Positions 36,352 through 45,442 of a stretch of 64,000 nt of DNA are shown piece after piece (positions within the stretch are counted from its first letter, which is position 1; each line of letters starts with the position of its first letter). Location of the stretch: positions 373,270 through 437,269 of the forward strand of contig NZ_LMGY01000001.1 of assembly GCF_001427585.1 (NCBI RefSeq). Direction: 5' to 3'. The position numbers and the translations under genes are program-made. The stretch is from Pseudoxanthomonas sp. Root630. GTDB lineage: Bacteria > Pseudomonadota > Gammaproteobacteria > Xanthomonadales > Xanthomonadaceae. The notes below the pieces were generated by a model, which made no database searches, was not told where the DNA came from, and worked only from the letters and a program-made list of their open reading frames with translations.

Positions 36352-38457
36352 TTACCAGATCACGACCTGCTGGTCGCCGCCACGCACCATCGCGTCGCCC
36401 GCCTTGCAGGAGAACGCCGCCGCGAACGTGGGCAGGTTGGACGGCGCGCCGATGGCGCGGAACTGCGCCGGGGCGTGCTCGTCGGTGGCGATGCGGTTCT
36501 TCAGTTCTTCCGGGGTGAAGTTGCGGCGCCACACGGTGGCCCAGTTGAGGAAGAAGCGCTGGTCGCGGGTCAGGCCGTCGGTCTTCGGGTCCGGCGTATT
36601 GCCCGCCGCCGCCTTCATCGCGTCGTAGGCCGTGGCCAGGCCGCCCAGGTCGGCGATGTTCTCGCCCAGGGTGTGGTTGCCGTTGATCTTCTGGCCGTCG
36701 GCGGTGCGGTAGCCGTCGAACTGCGCCACCAGCTTGCCGGTCAGCGCCTTGAAGCCCTTGGAATCGGCAGCGCTCCACCAGTTCTCGAACTTGCCGGTGG
36801 CACCGAAGCGGCTGCCCTGGTCGTCGTAGCCGTGGGTCATCTCGTGGCCGATCACCGCGCCGATGCCGCCGTAGTTCATTTCATCCGTGGCGTTCGGGTC
36901 GAAGAACGGCGGCTGCAGGATGGCGGCCGGGAACACGATCTCGTTCTGCAGCGGGTTGTAGTACGCGTTGACCATCTGCGGCGGCATGCCCCACTCGGTG
37001 CGATCGACCGGCTTGCCGATCTTGCCGAGGTTCCACTTGTAGTTGAACTCCATCGCCGACAACACGTTGCCGATGTAGCTGTCGCGGCTGGTGGACAGGC
37101 CGGTCCAGTCGCGCCACTTGTCGGGGTAGCCGATCTTGGTGGTGAAGGCGGCCTGCTTTTCCATCGCCTTGGCCTTGGTCTCGTCGCTCATCCACGACAG
37201 GGACTGGATGCGCGCCTTCAACGCCGTGCCCAGGTTGGCCACCAGCTTCTCCATCTTGGCCTTGGACTCTTCCGGGAACGCGACCTTCACGTACATCTGG
37301 CCCAGCGCTTCGCCGCTCTGGCCTTCGATGGTGGAGAGCACGCGCTTCCAGCGCTGTTCGATCTCCTTCTGGCCACGCAGCGTCTTGGCGTAGAAATTGA
37401 AGTTCTCGTTGGCGAAGGCGTCGCTCAGGTAGGGCGACGCGCCGTCGATGGTGTGGAAGCGCAGGTAGGCGCGCCACGCGGCCGGGTCGGTGTCGCCCAG
37501 CATCTTGCTGACTTCCTGGTGGAACGCCGGCACGGCCAGCGAGAACTTCTCCTGCGGCGCCACGCCCTGCGATTCGAAGAACTTCGTCCACGAGAAGTTC
37601 GGGGTCAGCTTGTCGGCGTCGGCCAGCGTCACCGGGTTGTAGTAGATCGACACGTCACGCGACATTTCTTCGCGCGACTTCGACACCTTCGCCAGGCGCG
37701 TCTCGAACGCCATGATGTCGGCCGCCTGCTTCTGCGCGTCAGCCGTGGCCACGCCGGAGAGCTCCAGGACCTTGGCGATGTGCGCCACGTAGGCGTCGCG
37801 GATGTCCTTCTTGTCGGCGTCGAAGTAGAAATTCTTGTCCGGCAGGCCCAGACCGCCCTGGAAGGCGTAGGCCAGGTTGGTGTCGGGCTTGTCGAAGTCG
37901 GCTTCGGCGCCGAAGCCGAACAGGAACGCCTGGCCCTTGGCCGCGGATTCATTGAGGTACGCCACGATGGCGTCCTTGTCCTGCAGGCCGTCGATCGTCT
38001 TCAGCACGGGGACGATCGGCTCGATGCCCTGCGCGTTGACCTTGGCCTCGTCCATGCCGGTGGACCACAGGTCGCCGACGATCTTCTCGACACCGGTCGC
38101 GCCGGCGTGCGCGGCGGCCTGCTCGGCCAACTGCTTCTGCACGGCGGTGGAGCGTTCGGCCAGCATCTCGAAGGCGCCCCAACTGGTGCGGTCGCTCGGG
38201 ATCGCATTGGCGGCCAGCCACTTGCCGTTGGCGTAGCCGGCGAAGTCGGCGCAGGCATTCTTGGTGGTGTCGAGGTCGCCGATCTGGAAACGGTTGACGC
38301 CCGGCAGGGTGCTTTCGTCCAGCTTGAGTTCCAGCGCGTCAGGCGCCTTCGCGGCCGTGTCGGCGGCCGGGGCGGCCTCTTCCTTCTTGGCGCACGCGGC
38401 CAGCGCGGCGGCCACGGCGAGCGAAAGCATCAGGATCTGGGGTTTGCGGGCAATCAC
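36352..38457 (-). CDS. M13-family (neprilysin-type) metallopeptidase lipoprotein
   Basis: A 701-residue periplasm-facing lipoprotein (lipobox LAAC, cysteine about residue 22). All zinc ligands are present: HEMTH (His538, His542) and ENIADLGG (Glu599, Asp603). M13 enzymes cleave short peptides on the amino side of hydrophobic residues. The start is GTG with GGAG seven bases upstream. It is codirectional with the small peptide gene downstream, which may be cotranscribed with it. It is divergent from a beta-CASP hydrolase. Confidence 0.93.
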   Translation of the reverse strand: MIARKPQILMLSLAVAAALAACAKKEEAAPAADTAAKAPDALELKLDESTLPGVNRFQIGDLDTTKNACADFAGYANGKWLAANAIPSDRTSWGAFEMLAERSTAVQKQLAEQAAAHAGATGVEKIVGDLWSTGMDEAKVNAQGIEPIVPVLKTIDGLQDKDAIVAYLNESAAKGQAFLFGFGAEADFDKPDTNLAYAFQGGLGLPDKNFYFDADKKDIRDAYVAHIAKVLELSGVATADAQKQAADIMAFETRLAKVSKSREEMSRDVSIYYNPVTLADADKLTPNFSWTKFFESQGVAPQEKFSLAVPAFHQEVSKMLGDTDPAAWRAYLRFHTIDGASPYLSDAFANENFNFYAKTLRGQKEIEQRWKRVLSTIEGQSGEALGQMYVKVAFPEESKAKMEKLVANLGTALKARIQSLSWMSDETKAKAMEKQAAFTTKIGYPDKWRDWTGLSTSRDSYIGNVLSAMEFNYKWNLGKIGKPVDRTEWGMPPQMVNAYYNPLQNEIVFPAAILQPPFFDPNATDEMNYGGIGAVIGHEMTHGYDDQGSRFGATGKFENWWSAADSKGFKALTGKLVAQFDGYRTADGQKINGNHTLGENIADLGGLATAYDAMKAAAGNTPDPKTDGLTRDQRFFLNWATVWRRNFTPEELKNRIATDEHAPAQFRAIGAPSNLPTFAAAFSCKAGDAMVRGGDQQVVIW

Positions 38458-38529
38458 GGTCTACTCCGGCCCCGGGCAGGGGCAATGGAAAAAAGGAACC
38501 CCCAGGCGGGGGCGTGCGGGGACTCTACG

Positions 38530-38549
38530 CCTGCCCGGATGAGGGCAGG
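38530..38549. other. Inverted repeat in the M13/beta-CASP divergent region
   Basis: CCTGCCC-N6-GGGCAGG lies 73 bp upstream of the M13 start. A second small hairpin (CCCCC-AGGC-GGGGG) sits nearer the M13 gene at about 38499-38512. Either could be an operator; no regulator is encoded nearby. The remainder of this 234-bp gap shows nothing recognisable. Confidence 0.35.
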
Positions 38550-38691
38550 TGTGTCGAAGGTCATGGGTGCACACCCGGAAACCGGTGGTAGACGCATCGC
38601 CTTCAGCCTTGCGCCATCGGGCGGGCCCAAACGGCCGATTTCGCCCCCCGGCAGGCCGCATACTCGCCGTCAGGCGGAGGAGGGCGAACCC

Positions 38692-40065
38692 ATGCAGGTC
38701 CATTTCCATGGCGCGGCCGGCGAGGTCACCGGCTCGATGCACCTGGTCGAAGCGGCGGGCAAGCGCGTGCTGCTGGATTGCGGCCTGATCCAGGGCAGCC
38801 GGGAGGCGGAGGCGCGCAACGCCGAGCCGTTCCCCTTCGATCCCTCGACGCTCGATGCGCTGGTGCTGAGCCACGCCCACATCGACCACATCGGGCGCGT
38901 GCCGCTGCTGGTGAAGCGCGGCTTCCGGGGGCCGATCCACACCCAGCAGGCCAGCGCCGAACTGATGCCGATCATGCTGGCGGATGCGGCCTCGCTTTCC
39001 GAGTCCGAGGCCGAGCGCGCGAATCGACACCTGCGCAAGGGCGACGCGCCCGTCGAACCTTTGTTCGCTGCCGAAGACGTGCGGCAGGCGATGCAGCAGG
39101 TGCAGCCGCTGCCGTACGACACGCGCACGACGATCGTGCCGGGTGTGGACATCGCCCTGCGCGACGCCGGCCATATCCTGGGCTCGGCGATCGTCGAACT
39201 CTGGGCCGACGGCCGCAAGCTGGTGTTCTCCGGCGACCTCGGGCCGAAGGGCACGCCGATCCTGCGTGACCCCGCCGTGGTGCGCCAGGCGGACCTGCTG
39301 CTGATGGAATCCACCTACGGCGACCGCAACCATCGCGACCGCCCGGAGACCGTGCGCGAACTGGGCGATATCTTCGAGCATGCCTGGCGCGACCGCGGCA
39401 ACGTGCTCATCCCCGCGTTCGCGGTGGGCCGCACGCAGGAATTGCTGTACTGGTTCGCGCGCAACTGGGATGCGTGGAAGCTCGCACGTTGGCGGATCTT
39501 CCTCGACAGTCCGATGGCAGCGAAGGTGGTGAACGTCTACGCGCGCCACCATGGCCTGTTCGACGAGGATGCGCGCCGGGTCTGGTCGCAGTCGCCCAAT
39601 CCGTTCCGCCTGCCGAACCTGCATGTCGCCGAGACCACCCAGCAGTCGATGGCGATCAACCAGGTCGAGAACGGCGCGATCATCATCGCCGGCTCCGGGA
39701 TGGCGAACGGGGGCCGCATCCAGCATCACCTGCGCTACAACATCGGCCGCCGCAATGCGCACGTGGTGTTCGTCGGCTACCAGGCGGAAGGCACGCTGGG
39801 CCGGCGGTTGGTGGATGGTGCCGCGTGGGTCCGCATCCATGGCCGCGACTATCGCGTCAACGCGCAGCGCCACACGGTGGGCGGGCTGTCGGCGCATACC
39901 GACCAGCGCGGGTTGATGGAGTGGTATGGCCAGTTCCAGCCTTCGCCCCCGCTCGTGCTGGTGCATGGCGAGGACAAAGCGCGTGAAGCACTGGCGGGCG
40001 AGATCGGCGAGCGGCACGGTGCGCCGGTGGACCTGGCGCGTCCCGGGATGGTGGTGGACGTCTAG
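38692..40065 (+). CDS. Beta-CASP metallo-beta-lactamase-fold ribonuclease-like hydrolase
   Basis: A 457-residue cytoplasmic protein. The N-terminal MBL core has HAHIDHIGR and SGDLGPKG; the beta-CASP insert and C-terminal RNA-specificity motif follow (GYQAEGTLGRRL, GGLSAHTDQ, LVHGE). This layout is that of CPSF73/Int11-like and bacterial RNA-processing enzymes, so RNA is the likely substrate. ATG 38692 has GGAGGA upstream. Confidence 0.9.
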   Translation: MQVHFHGAAGEVTGSMHLVEAAGKRVLLDCGLIQGSREAEARNAEPFPFDPSTLDALVLSHAHIDHIGRVPLLVKRGFRGPIHTQQASAELMPIMLADAASLSESEAERANRHLRKGDAPVEPLFAAEDVRQAMQQVQPLPYDTRTTIVPGVDIALRDAGHILGSAIVELWADGRKLVFSGDLGPKGTPILRDPAVVRQADLLLMESTYGDRNHRDRPETVRELGDIFEHAWRDRGNVLIPAFAVGRTQELLYWFARNWDAWKLARWRIFLDSPMAAKVVNVYARHHGLFDEDARRVWSQSPNPFRLPNLHVAETTQQSMAINQVENGAIIIAGSGMANGGRIQHHLRYNIGRRNAHVVFVGYQAEGTLGRRLVDGAAWVRIHGRDYRVNAQRHTVGGLSAHTDQRGLMEWYGQFQPSPPLVLVHGEDKAREALAGEIGERHGAPVDLARPGMVVDV

Positions 40066-40084
40066 GCCGGCAGGCCGGCGTCGC

Positions 40085-41794
40085 TCAGATCCGCGTGGCG
40101 GAGACGCCGACCGGTTCGTGCTCGCCGGTATGGCTGAAGCTGCGGTTCCGGCCGGTCTGCTTGGCGCGGTAGAGCGCGGCATCGGCGCGGTCGAAGACGT
40201 CCTCCGGGCCCAGGTCGTCGCCGGACTGGAACGTGTGGATGCCGATGCTGGCCGTGAACGGCGGCGACGCGCTCGCGTTGGCGCCATGGGGTTTGCGGCC
40301 CAGGTTGGCCAGGTCCACATGGATCGTGGTCGCGATGGTCGCCGCCGCCTGTGCGGAAGTTTCCGGCAGCAGCACGGCGAACTCGTCGCCGCCCAGGCGC
40401 GCGACCAGATCGCGCGGGCGACGTGCCCGGCTGCGCAGCACGCGGCCGAGCGCCTTCAGCGCCGCGTCGCCTGCCGTGTGGCCCTGGCTGTCGTTGAGCT
40501 GCTTGAAGTGGTCGATATCCATCACGAGCAGCGACAGCGGCTGGCCACTGCGACGAGCGACGCGTAGCTCCTGATCCAGCGCCTGGTCGAAGCGGTTGCG
40601 GTTGGCCAGGCCGGTCAACGCATCGGATTGCGCCTGCTTGTGCGTGCGCCGCAGCAGCCGGTAAAGCCACAGGGATGCGCCCAACGCCAAGACCAGCAGC
40701 GCCGGCACCGGCGAGAACCAGGTGTGGCCGTACCGCAGCAACAGCACGGCGAGCACCAGCGCCGCCACCATGGTCAACACGGTCGGCAGCCATACGCGAC
40801 GCAGGCCCGGGAGTATCGACAGCAGCAGCGGCAGGGCGGCCAGGAGGGCGGCCAGGAGGGCCTGTCCGCCTTCGCCCATCGGCGTGATGGCGGCATCCTT
40901 CAACAGCATGTTCAAGAGATTGGCCTGGTAGTCCGCGCCGCTCATGCTGGCGGTGAGCGGCTGGCCGGGAGCGCGCGCGATCTGGCCCATGCCGGTCGCG
41001 TTCACGCCGACCACGATCCAGTTCCCGCGCAGCAGCGAGGTCGGTATACGCTGGTTGAGCACGTCGGTGTAGGAGACATGCCGGAAGGCATTCGGCGGCG
41101 ACGTGAACGGAATGCGCACTTCGTGGTCCCGCACCCAGTCGGTGTCCGATGCGGGGGGCAGCTCCGTGGCCACCAGGCGCCGCCCGGGCAGTTCCGTGCT
41201 GGCGCCACTGGGCTGGTCGAGTTGCAGCAACGCCAGGGCCAGGGCGGGCCAGTGCGGGGATCCCAGGCCCGCGCGCAGGTAGACGCTGCGGGCGACGCCG
41301 TCCTCTTCCAGCGCCATTTCGGCGTGGCCCAGCGACGCCGCCGATGCGGCGAACTCGGGGATCGGCATCAGCTCCACGCTGGGGCCATTGCGTTGCACGG
41401 GTTCCGCGAACACCGGTAGCACGACCCGCCCGCTGCGGCCGATCGCGCGCGCCAGCAGAGCGTCGCCTTCCGGATCGAAGAGCGCCGGCTCCGACAGCAG
41501 CACATTGAAGGCGATGCCCTTTGTCTCCGCCAGGCGCAGGCGATCGATCAACTGCGCGTGTACGCGTCGCGACCAGGGCCAGCGACCGAGTTCGGCCAGG
41601 CTCTTCTGGTCGATGTCCACCACCACGATGCGCGGATCCGCATCGGGCGCCGCTCCGCGCACCAGCCGGTCGTAGAGCCAGGCGTCCGGCGTGGCCGTCA
41701 GGCCCGACAGCGTCACCAGCACCGCGAGCGCGGCCGCGCCCACCGCCGTCAGCAGGCGGGCTTTCCATTTGGTCGCGGGCGCAGGGGTGCTCAC
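40085..41794 (-). CDS. CHASE2-domain diguanylate cyclase
   Basis: A 569-residue membrane enzyme. Order: one membrane segment (about 12-34), a periplasmic CHASE2 sensor (about 35-300, with RIVVVDIDQKSL and ELGRWPWSR motifs), three more membrane segments (about 313-381) and a GGDEF domain. The active site GGDEF is at 468-472, with the inhibitory-site motif RPRD at 459-462, five residues upstream, so product inhibition is expected. It starts at GTG 41794, overlapping the stop of the FecR/LysM gene. CHASE2 and FecR partners are commonly paired; sensing of the periplasmic partner is inferred. Confidence 0.92.
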   Translation of the reverse strand: MSTPAPATKWKARLLTAVGAAALAVLVTLSGLTATPDAWLYDRLVRGAAPDADPRIVVVDIDQKSLAELGRWPWSRRVHAQLIDRLRLAETKGIAFNVLLSEPALFDPEGDALLARAIGRSGRVVLPVFAEPVQRNGPSVELMPIPEFAASAASLGHAEMALEEDGVARSVYLRAGLGSPHWPALALALLQLDQPSGASTELPGRRLVATELPPASDTDWVRDHEVRIPFTSPPNAFRHVSYTDVLNQRIPTSLLRGNWIVVGVNATGMGQIARAPGQPLTASMSGADYQANLLNMLLKDAAITPMGEGGQALLAALLAALPLLLSILPGLRRVWLPTVLTMVAALVLAVLLLRYGHTWFSPVPALLVLALGASLWLYRLLRRTHKQAQSDALTGLANRNRFDQALDQELRVARRSGQPLSLLVMDIDHFKQLNDSQGHTAGDAALKALGRVLRSRARRPRDLVARLGGDEFAVLLPETSAQAAATIATTIHVDLANLGRKPHGANASASPPFTASIGIHTFQSGDDLGPEDVFDRADAALYRAKQTGRNRSFSHTGEHEPVGVSATRI

Positions 41795-43440
41795 AAGGCG
41801 AGCAGTATGAGCAACGCCCCCGCCCCAGCGCCAATCCTGCAGAAGCGGCAGGGCACTTCGACCGCCTGCGGGCGGGGGAAAGGCCCTTCGAAGCCGTCCA
41901 CGTCGATGGTCTGGGCACGCAGGTACCAGATGCCGCTCCGCAGGCGGGGCAGGGTGATTTCTGCCTCGCCGACGGTCTTGTCCACGGTCACTTCCCGGAA
42001 ATCGGCGGTCCGCGACATCTGGAAGCGGTAGCGCTGCCCCGGCTGGCCTGCGGGCCAGCGGAACGTCACCTGCCGGGTGTTCCCGGCTTCGGCGGCATGC
42101 CTGTCGATGGCGGTGACTTCGGCCATCGGTCGCAGGGTGAAGGCGATGGCGTCGCCGAAAGGCCCCGTCGTGCCCGCGCGGTCCACGCTGCGGATGCGCC
42201 AGTGGTAGTCGCCCGGCGGGATGGCGCCCAGGGTGGCCGTGGTGGCGTCTTTCACGCGCGCCTGGGCGATCGGCTGGGTGAAGCCTGCCGCGCCGGCGAC
42301 TTCATAGTCGTAGGCCGCCGCACCCGGTGCACGCGTCCAGCTCAGCGCCACGTCGTGCGTACGGACCACGCTGGATGCCGCGGGGGCGATGGAGTATGGC
42401 GGCTGGAGCAGGCCGTCCACTTGCAGGTGCGCGACGGCATCGCGGCCCTCCAGCCCTTGCGCATCGATGCCGCGTACGCGCACGTAGTAGCTGCCTTCCT
42501 CGAGCGGCGGCAACGTGTAGTCGGGCGTGTCGACCTCGACGTCCAGCCGCAGGCTGTCGAAACGCGGGTGCTCGCTGATCTGGACGCGGTACTGGCGCGC
42601 GCCCGCCACGGCAGGCCAGGCCAGCGGGGCGCGCGTCACCTGCGGCGCCGGCACGAGCCTGGACAGATCCGGTGCGCCGAGGAGGGTAACCGGTGTCACT
42701 TCGGTTTGATCATGCGCGACCACGGTGCCATAGCCGCGCTGCACCAGTGCGCTGCGGGCCCCGGCACTGACCGCCACCCGTCCCTCCAGCACCTCGGTCT
42801 GTGTGCCTGCCGCATTGGCTTCAACGCGGAACTGCGTGCCCCGCACCGCTGAAGACGCACTGGGCGTATCGACGATGAAGTTCGCCGCAGGGCCCCGCAG
42901 GTGGCGTACGTCATTGCCGATGCGTCCGCGCTGCAGGCGCAGGCGCGTGTCGGCGATGCCGGACCGCCCGAGACGCGTCAGTCGCTCCAGCAGCAACTCG
43001 CTGTCGCCGAGCAGCAGCAGGCGCGAGCCGTCCGCGAATTGCAGGCTGAGGGAGGCTTCCGGTGTCGTCTCCACCACGGCCCCGCTGCCGAGCGACATGC
43101 CGGCCGTCACCGGCGCGGCACGGCCGGCCGTGGTCCGGGTCGAGGCGTCGCCGTTGACGGCGACGACTTTGGCGCGCGCTGGCTGGCGGTGCAGCCATTG
43201 CACCGGAATGCGGAGCGTGCTTCCAGGCGTGAGCCGATAGGGGTCGGCGACGCGGTTGTGCTCCTGCAGGCGTTGCCAGGGCACGGAGGGGGCGAGGTAT
43301 TCACCCGCAACGTCCCACAGCGTGTCGCCCGGACGCACGCGATACGTCCAGTCCTGCGCTGTCGCCGGGCATACCAGGGCCAGCAGGAGCGCCAGTGCTC
43401 CCGCCCGCCATCCCATCCGTTGGATCGTCCGCTTCTGCAT
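41791..43440 (-). CDS. LysM/FecR-domain periplasmic sensor partner
   Basis: A 549-residue exported protein. After a Sec signal peptide comes a LysM domain (about 30-80, VRPGDTLWDVAGEYL) that binds peptidoglycan, a FecR domain (about 90-230, with AVRGTQFRVE and GRVAVSAG), then two or more FN3-like repeats with YRVQIS and YRFQMS strands, and a hydrophobic C-terminal end (residues about 530-549) that could anchor it. Its stop overlaps the GTG start of the CHASE2 cyclase, so the pair is coupled. I infer that it senses wall or envelope state for c-di-GMP control. Confidence 0.85.
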   Translation of the reverse strand: MQKRTIQRMGWRAGALALLLALVCPATAQDWTYRVRPGDTLWDVAGEYLAPSVPWQRLQEHNRVADPYRLTPGSTLRIPVQWLHRQPARAKVVAVNGDASTRTTAGRAAPVTAGMSLGSGAVVETTPEASLSLQFADGSRLLLLGDSELLLERLTRLGRSGIADTRLRLQRGRIGNDVRHLRGPAANFIVDTPSASSAVRGTQFRVEANAAGTQTEVLEGRVAVSAGARSALVQRGYGTVVAHDQTEVTPVTLLGAPDLSRLVPAPQVTRAPLAWPAVAGARQYRVQISEHPRFDSLRLDVEVDTPDYTLPPLEEGSYYVRVRGIDAQGLEGRDAVAHLQVDGLLQPPYSIAPAASSVVRTHDVALSWTRAPGAAAYDYEVAGAAGFTQPIAQARVKDATTATLGAIPPGDYHWRIRSVDRAGTTGPFGDAIAFTLRPMAEVTAIDRHAAEAGNTRQVTFRWPAGQPGQRYRFQMSRTADFREVTVDKTVGEAEITLPRLRSGIWYLRAQTIDVDGFEGPFPRPQAVEVPCRFCRIGAGAGALLILLAL

Positions 43441-43479
43441 CGTTGCCCCCGCTGTCACAAAAGTGTTGCGTCGGTCACA

Positions 43480-43485
43480 ATTATA
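43480..43485 (-). promoter_or_regulatory. Consensus -10 element upstream of FecR/LysM gene
   Basis: TATAAT is a perfect match on the minus strand, 40 bp upstream of the ATG. No -35 at 16-18 bp is convincing. GTGAC repeats lie on both sides (about 43452-43479), so an activator may substitute for the -35. Confidence 0.5.
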
Positions 43486-43511
43486 GAAGAAACGTTGCAT
43501 TGCACTGGCCG

Positions 43512-43529
43512 GTGAGAAGCCTTTCTCAC
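43512..43529. other. Perfect 7-bp hairpin between FecR/LysM and serine hydrolase genes
   Basis: GTGAGAA-GCCT-TTCTCAC lies downstream of the serine hydrolase stop codon and upstream of the FecR/LysM promoter. It could end the hydrolase transcript or be an operator. Confidence 0.4.
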
Positions 43530-43564
43530 GTCACATTAGTCCTGATCGTGAGACGCGTCCTGCA

Positions 43565-44614
43565 TCAGGGCTCCGCACCCCACAGGGCTGCGATCCGTCG
43601 TGCGAGCGGGTAAGGCTCAGGGCCGTCGCGGTTGGTCAGTACGACGACGGTGAGATGGCGATCCGGGAACCGCAGCAACACGTTGCGGAAGCCGATGCTC
43701 TCGCCGGAATGCCAGCGCATGCGGCCCTGCAGCCGCCAGCCGAACCCATAGTGCGCCACGTCCGTTTCGGTGGTCGCGGTAGCGGGTCGCACCGCCAGCG
43801 CACGTGACGCCGCCGACAACAGCCGTTCGTCGTACCACGCCGCATCCCACCGCGCGAGATCGGTGAGCGAGGAATAGATGCCGCCATCGCCGAGCACGGC
43901 GCTCGTCGTGCTCTGGTCCGTTCTCCGCCATTGGCCATCCACGAGGCTGTAGCCGTACGCGCGCGATGCGACGGCAGGTCCATCGTCCTCCCGCGCGAGC
44001 GTCTGCGTCATGCCGAGCGGCGAGAACACGCGCGCATGCAGGAACTCGGCGAAGCGTTTCCCCGACGCGCGTTCCACCACCAGGGCCAGCAGCGCATAGC
44101 CGCTGTTGCTGTAGCGGTAACCGCTGCCGGACGCGAAGTAGAGGCGATCCTCGCGCGCCAGCAGGCGCAGCACGTCGGCGTCGTGCACCTGCCCGGTTTG
44201 GCCGTCGGGGATCAGGTCTTCGTAGTCGATCAGCCCCGAGGTGTGGCTCAACAGGTGGCGTAGCGTCACGGCGTCCGCTGACGCCGGCAACGTGGGCAAC
44301 CATCGCCTTACTGGATCGTCGAGCGTGAGGACACCATCCTCCATGAGCAGCAGCACGCATGCGGCGGTGAACTGCTTGCTGATGGACGCGAGCCGGTATT
44401 GCGTGGCGGGCGTGGCGTGGCGGCCGGTCTCGCGCTCGGCCATGCCGTAGCTGCGTTCGAACGCGGGCTTCCCGTTCTCCAGCACCAGCACCGATGCGCC
44501 CGGCGCGTCGCCGCCGTAGTCGCGCATCCATGCGTCTATCGTGGCATCGCGCGATGCGGCGCCTGCTTCACCCGTCGCCATCAGCATCACTCCCAGCGCC
44601 CAAGCGGTCTTCAT
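43565..44614 (-). CDS. Exported class C beta-lactamase-like serine hydrolase
   Basis: A 349-residue exported enzyme with a short Sec signal peptide. The penicillin-binding-protein/class C beta-lactamase motifs are in order: SISK (Ser77, Lys80), YSNSGY (Tyr168, Asn170) and HSGES. It is shorter than AmpC and closer to esterase or D-aminopeptidase-like relatives, so it need not confer resistance. It sits alone. Confidence 0.85.
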   Translation of the reverse strand: MKTAWALGVMLMATGEAGAASRDATIDAWMRDYGGDAPGASVLVLENGKPAFERSYGMAERETGRHATPATQYRLASISKQFTAACVLLLMEDGVLTLDDPVRRWLPTLPASADAVTLRHLLSHTSGLIDYEDLIPDGQTGQVHDADVLRLLAREDRLYFASGSGYRYSNSGYALLALVVERASGKRFAEFLHARVFSPLGMTQTLAREDDGPAVASRAYGYSLVDGQWRRTDQSTTSAVLGDGGIYSSLTDLARWDAAWYDERLLSAASRALAVRPATATTETDVAHYGFGWRLQGRMRWHSGESIGFRNVLLRFPDRHLTVVVLTNRDGPEPYPLARRIAALWGAEP

Positions 44615-44662
44615 TGCCGTCCCCGTGATGGAGCGAAGGAAGCCTAGCGCAAGTGGCGGGGG

Positions 44663-45439
44663 TCAGTCCGCCGCCGCTTCGTCGCGCAGCGCCTGCTCGC
44701 GGTCTCGCCCCAGGTAGAGGCGGATACCGTGGCGCATCAGGTACAACAGCGGGATCAACGCGATGGCAGCCAGCATCTTGTAGGCGTAGTTCACCGTGCT
44801 GACGGCGAGGAAGAGGGATGTCGGCCACTTCTGCGGCCCCAGCACGAAGGCGATGTAGATCACCACGAAGCTGTCCACCAGTTGCGAGATCGCGGTGGAG
44901 CCGGTGGCGCGCAGCCATACCCAGCGTTCGCCGGTGGCCTCGCGGATGCGATGGAACACGGAGACATCGATCAGCTGCCCGACCAGGAAGGCCACCACCG
45001 AGCCGGCGATGGTCCACATGCCCTGGCCGAAAATCGCGGCGAAGGCCTTCTGGTAGTCCGGCACGCCCTGCGCCTGCGCCGCCTCCACCCACCAGCCTGC
45101 CGGCGCCAGCGCGATGGCGGCGAAGGCGAAGAGAAAGCCATAGACGATCAGCGCCACCGCCAACCACGAGATGAAGCGCACGCCGCGCTTGCCGAAGAAC
45201 TCGTTGATGGTGTCGGTCAGGATGAACACGAACGGCCACAGCAGCGTGCCTGCCGTGAAGCTGAGCGAGCCGGTCTGGCCGAACAGGTTCCATTCCAGCG
45301 GCGCGATGCCGAGCGTGTCTTCCAGGGCGAAGATCTTGACGCCGATGAACTCGGCAAGCACTGCGTTCGCGCAGAACACCGCCGCCAGCACGATGAAGAG
45401 ACGGACCGCGCGATCGTCCAGCGTGCGCGGTGCGTTCAT
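44663..45439 (-). CDS. yhhQ: Queuosine-precursor transporter (YhhQ/VUT family)
   Basis: A 258-residue inner-membrane protein with about six membrane segments and the family signatures ANAVLAEFIGVK, FILTDTINEFFGKR, GQLIDVSVFHRI and DSFVVIYIAF. The E. coli member takes up preQ0/preQ1, which feeds tgt and queA, both encoded elsewhere in this window. Its ATG lies three bases after the DUF502 stop, so the two are cotranscribed. Confidence 0.9.
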   Translation of the reverse strand: MNAPRTLDDRAVRLFIVLAAVFCANAVLAEFIGVKIFALEDTLGIAPLEWNLFGQTGSLSFTAGTLLWPFVFILTDTINEFFGKRGVRFISWLAVALIVYGFLFAFAAIALAPAGWWVEAAQAQGVPDYQKAFAAIFGQGMWTIAGSVVAFLVGQLIDVSVFHRIREATGERWVWLRATGSTAISQLVDSFVVIYIAFVLGPQKWPTSLFLAVSTVNYAYKMLAAIALIPLLYLMRHGIRLYLGRDREQALRDEAAAD

Positions 45440-45442
45440 CGG

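Noticed and set aside
36346-38691. Upstream extension of the beta-CASP hydrolase frame across the M13 gene
   Set aside because: It is the antisense of the M13 peptidase. The family N-terminus and a GGAGGA ribosome site mark ATG 38692 as the start.
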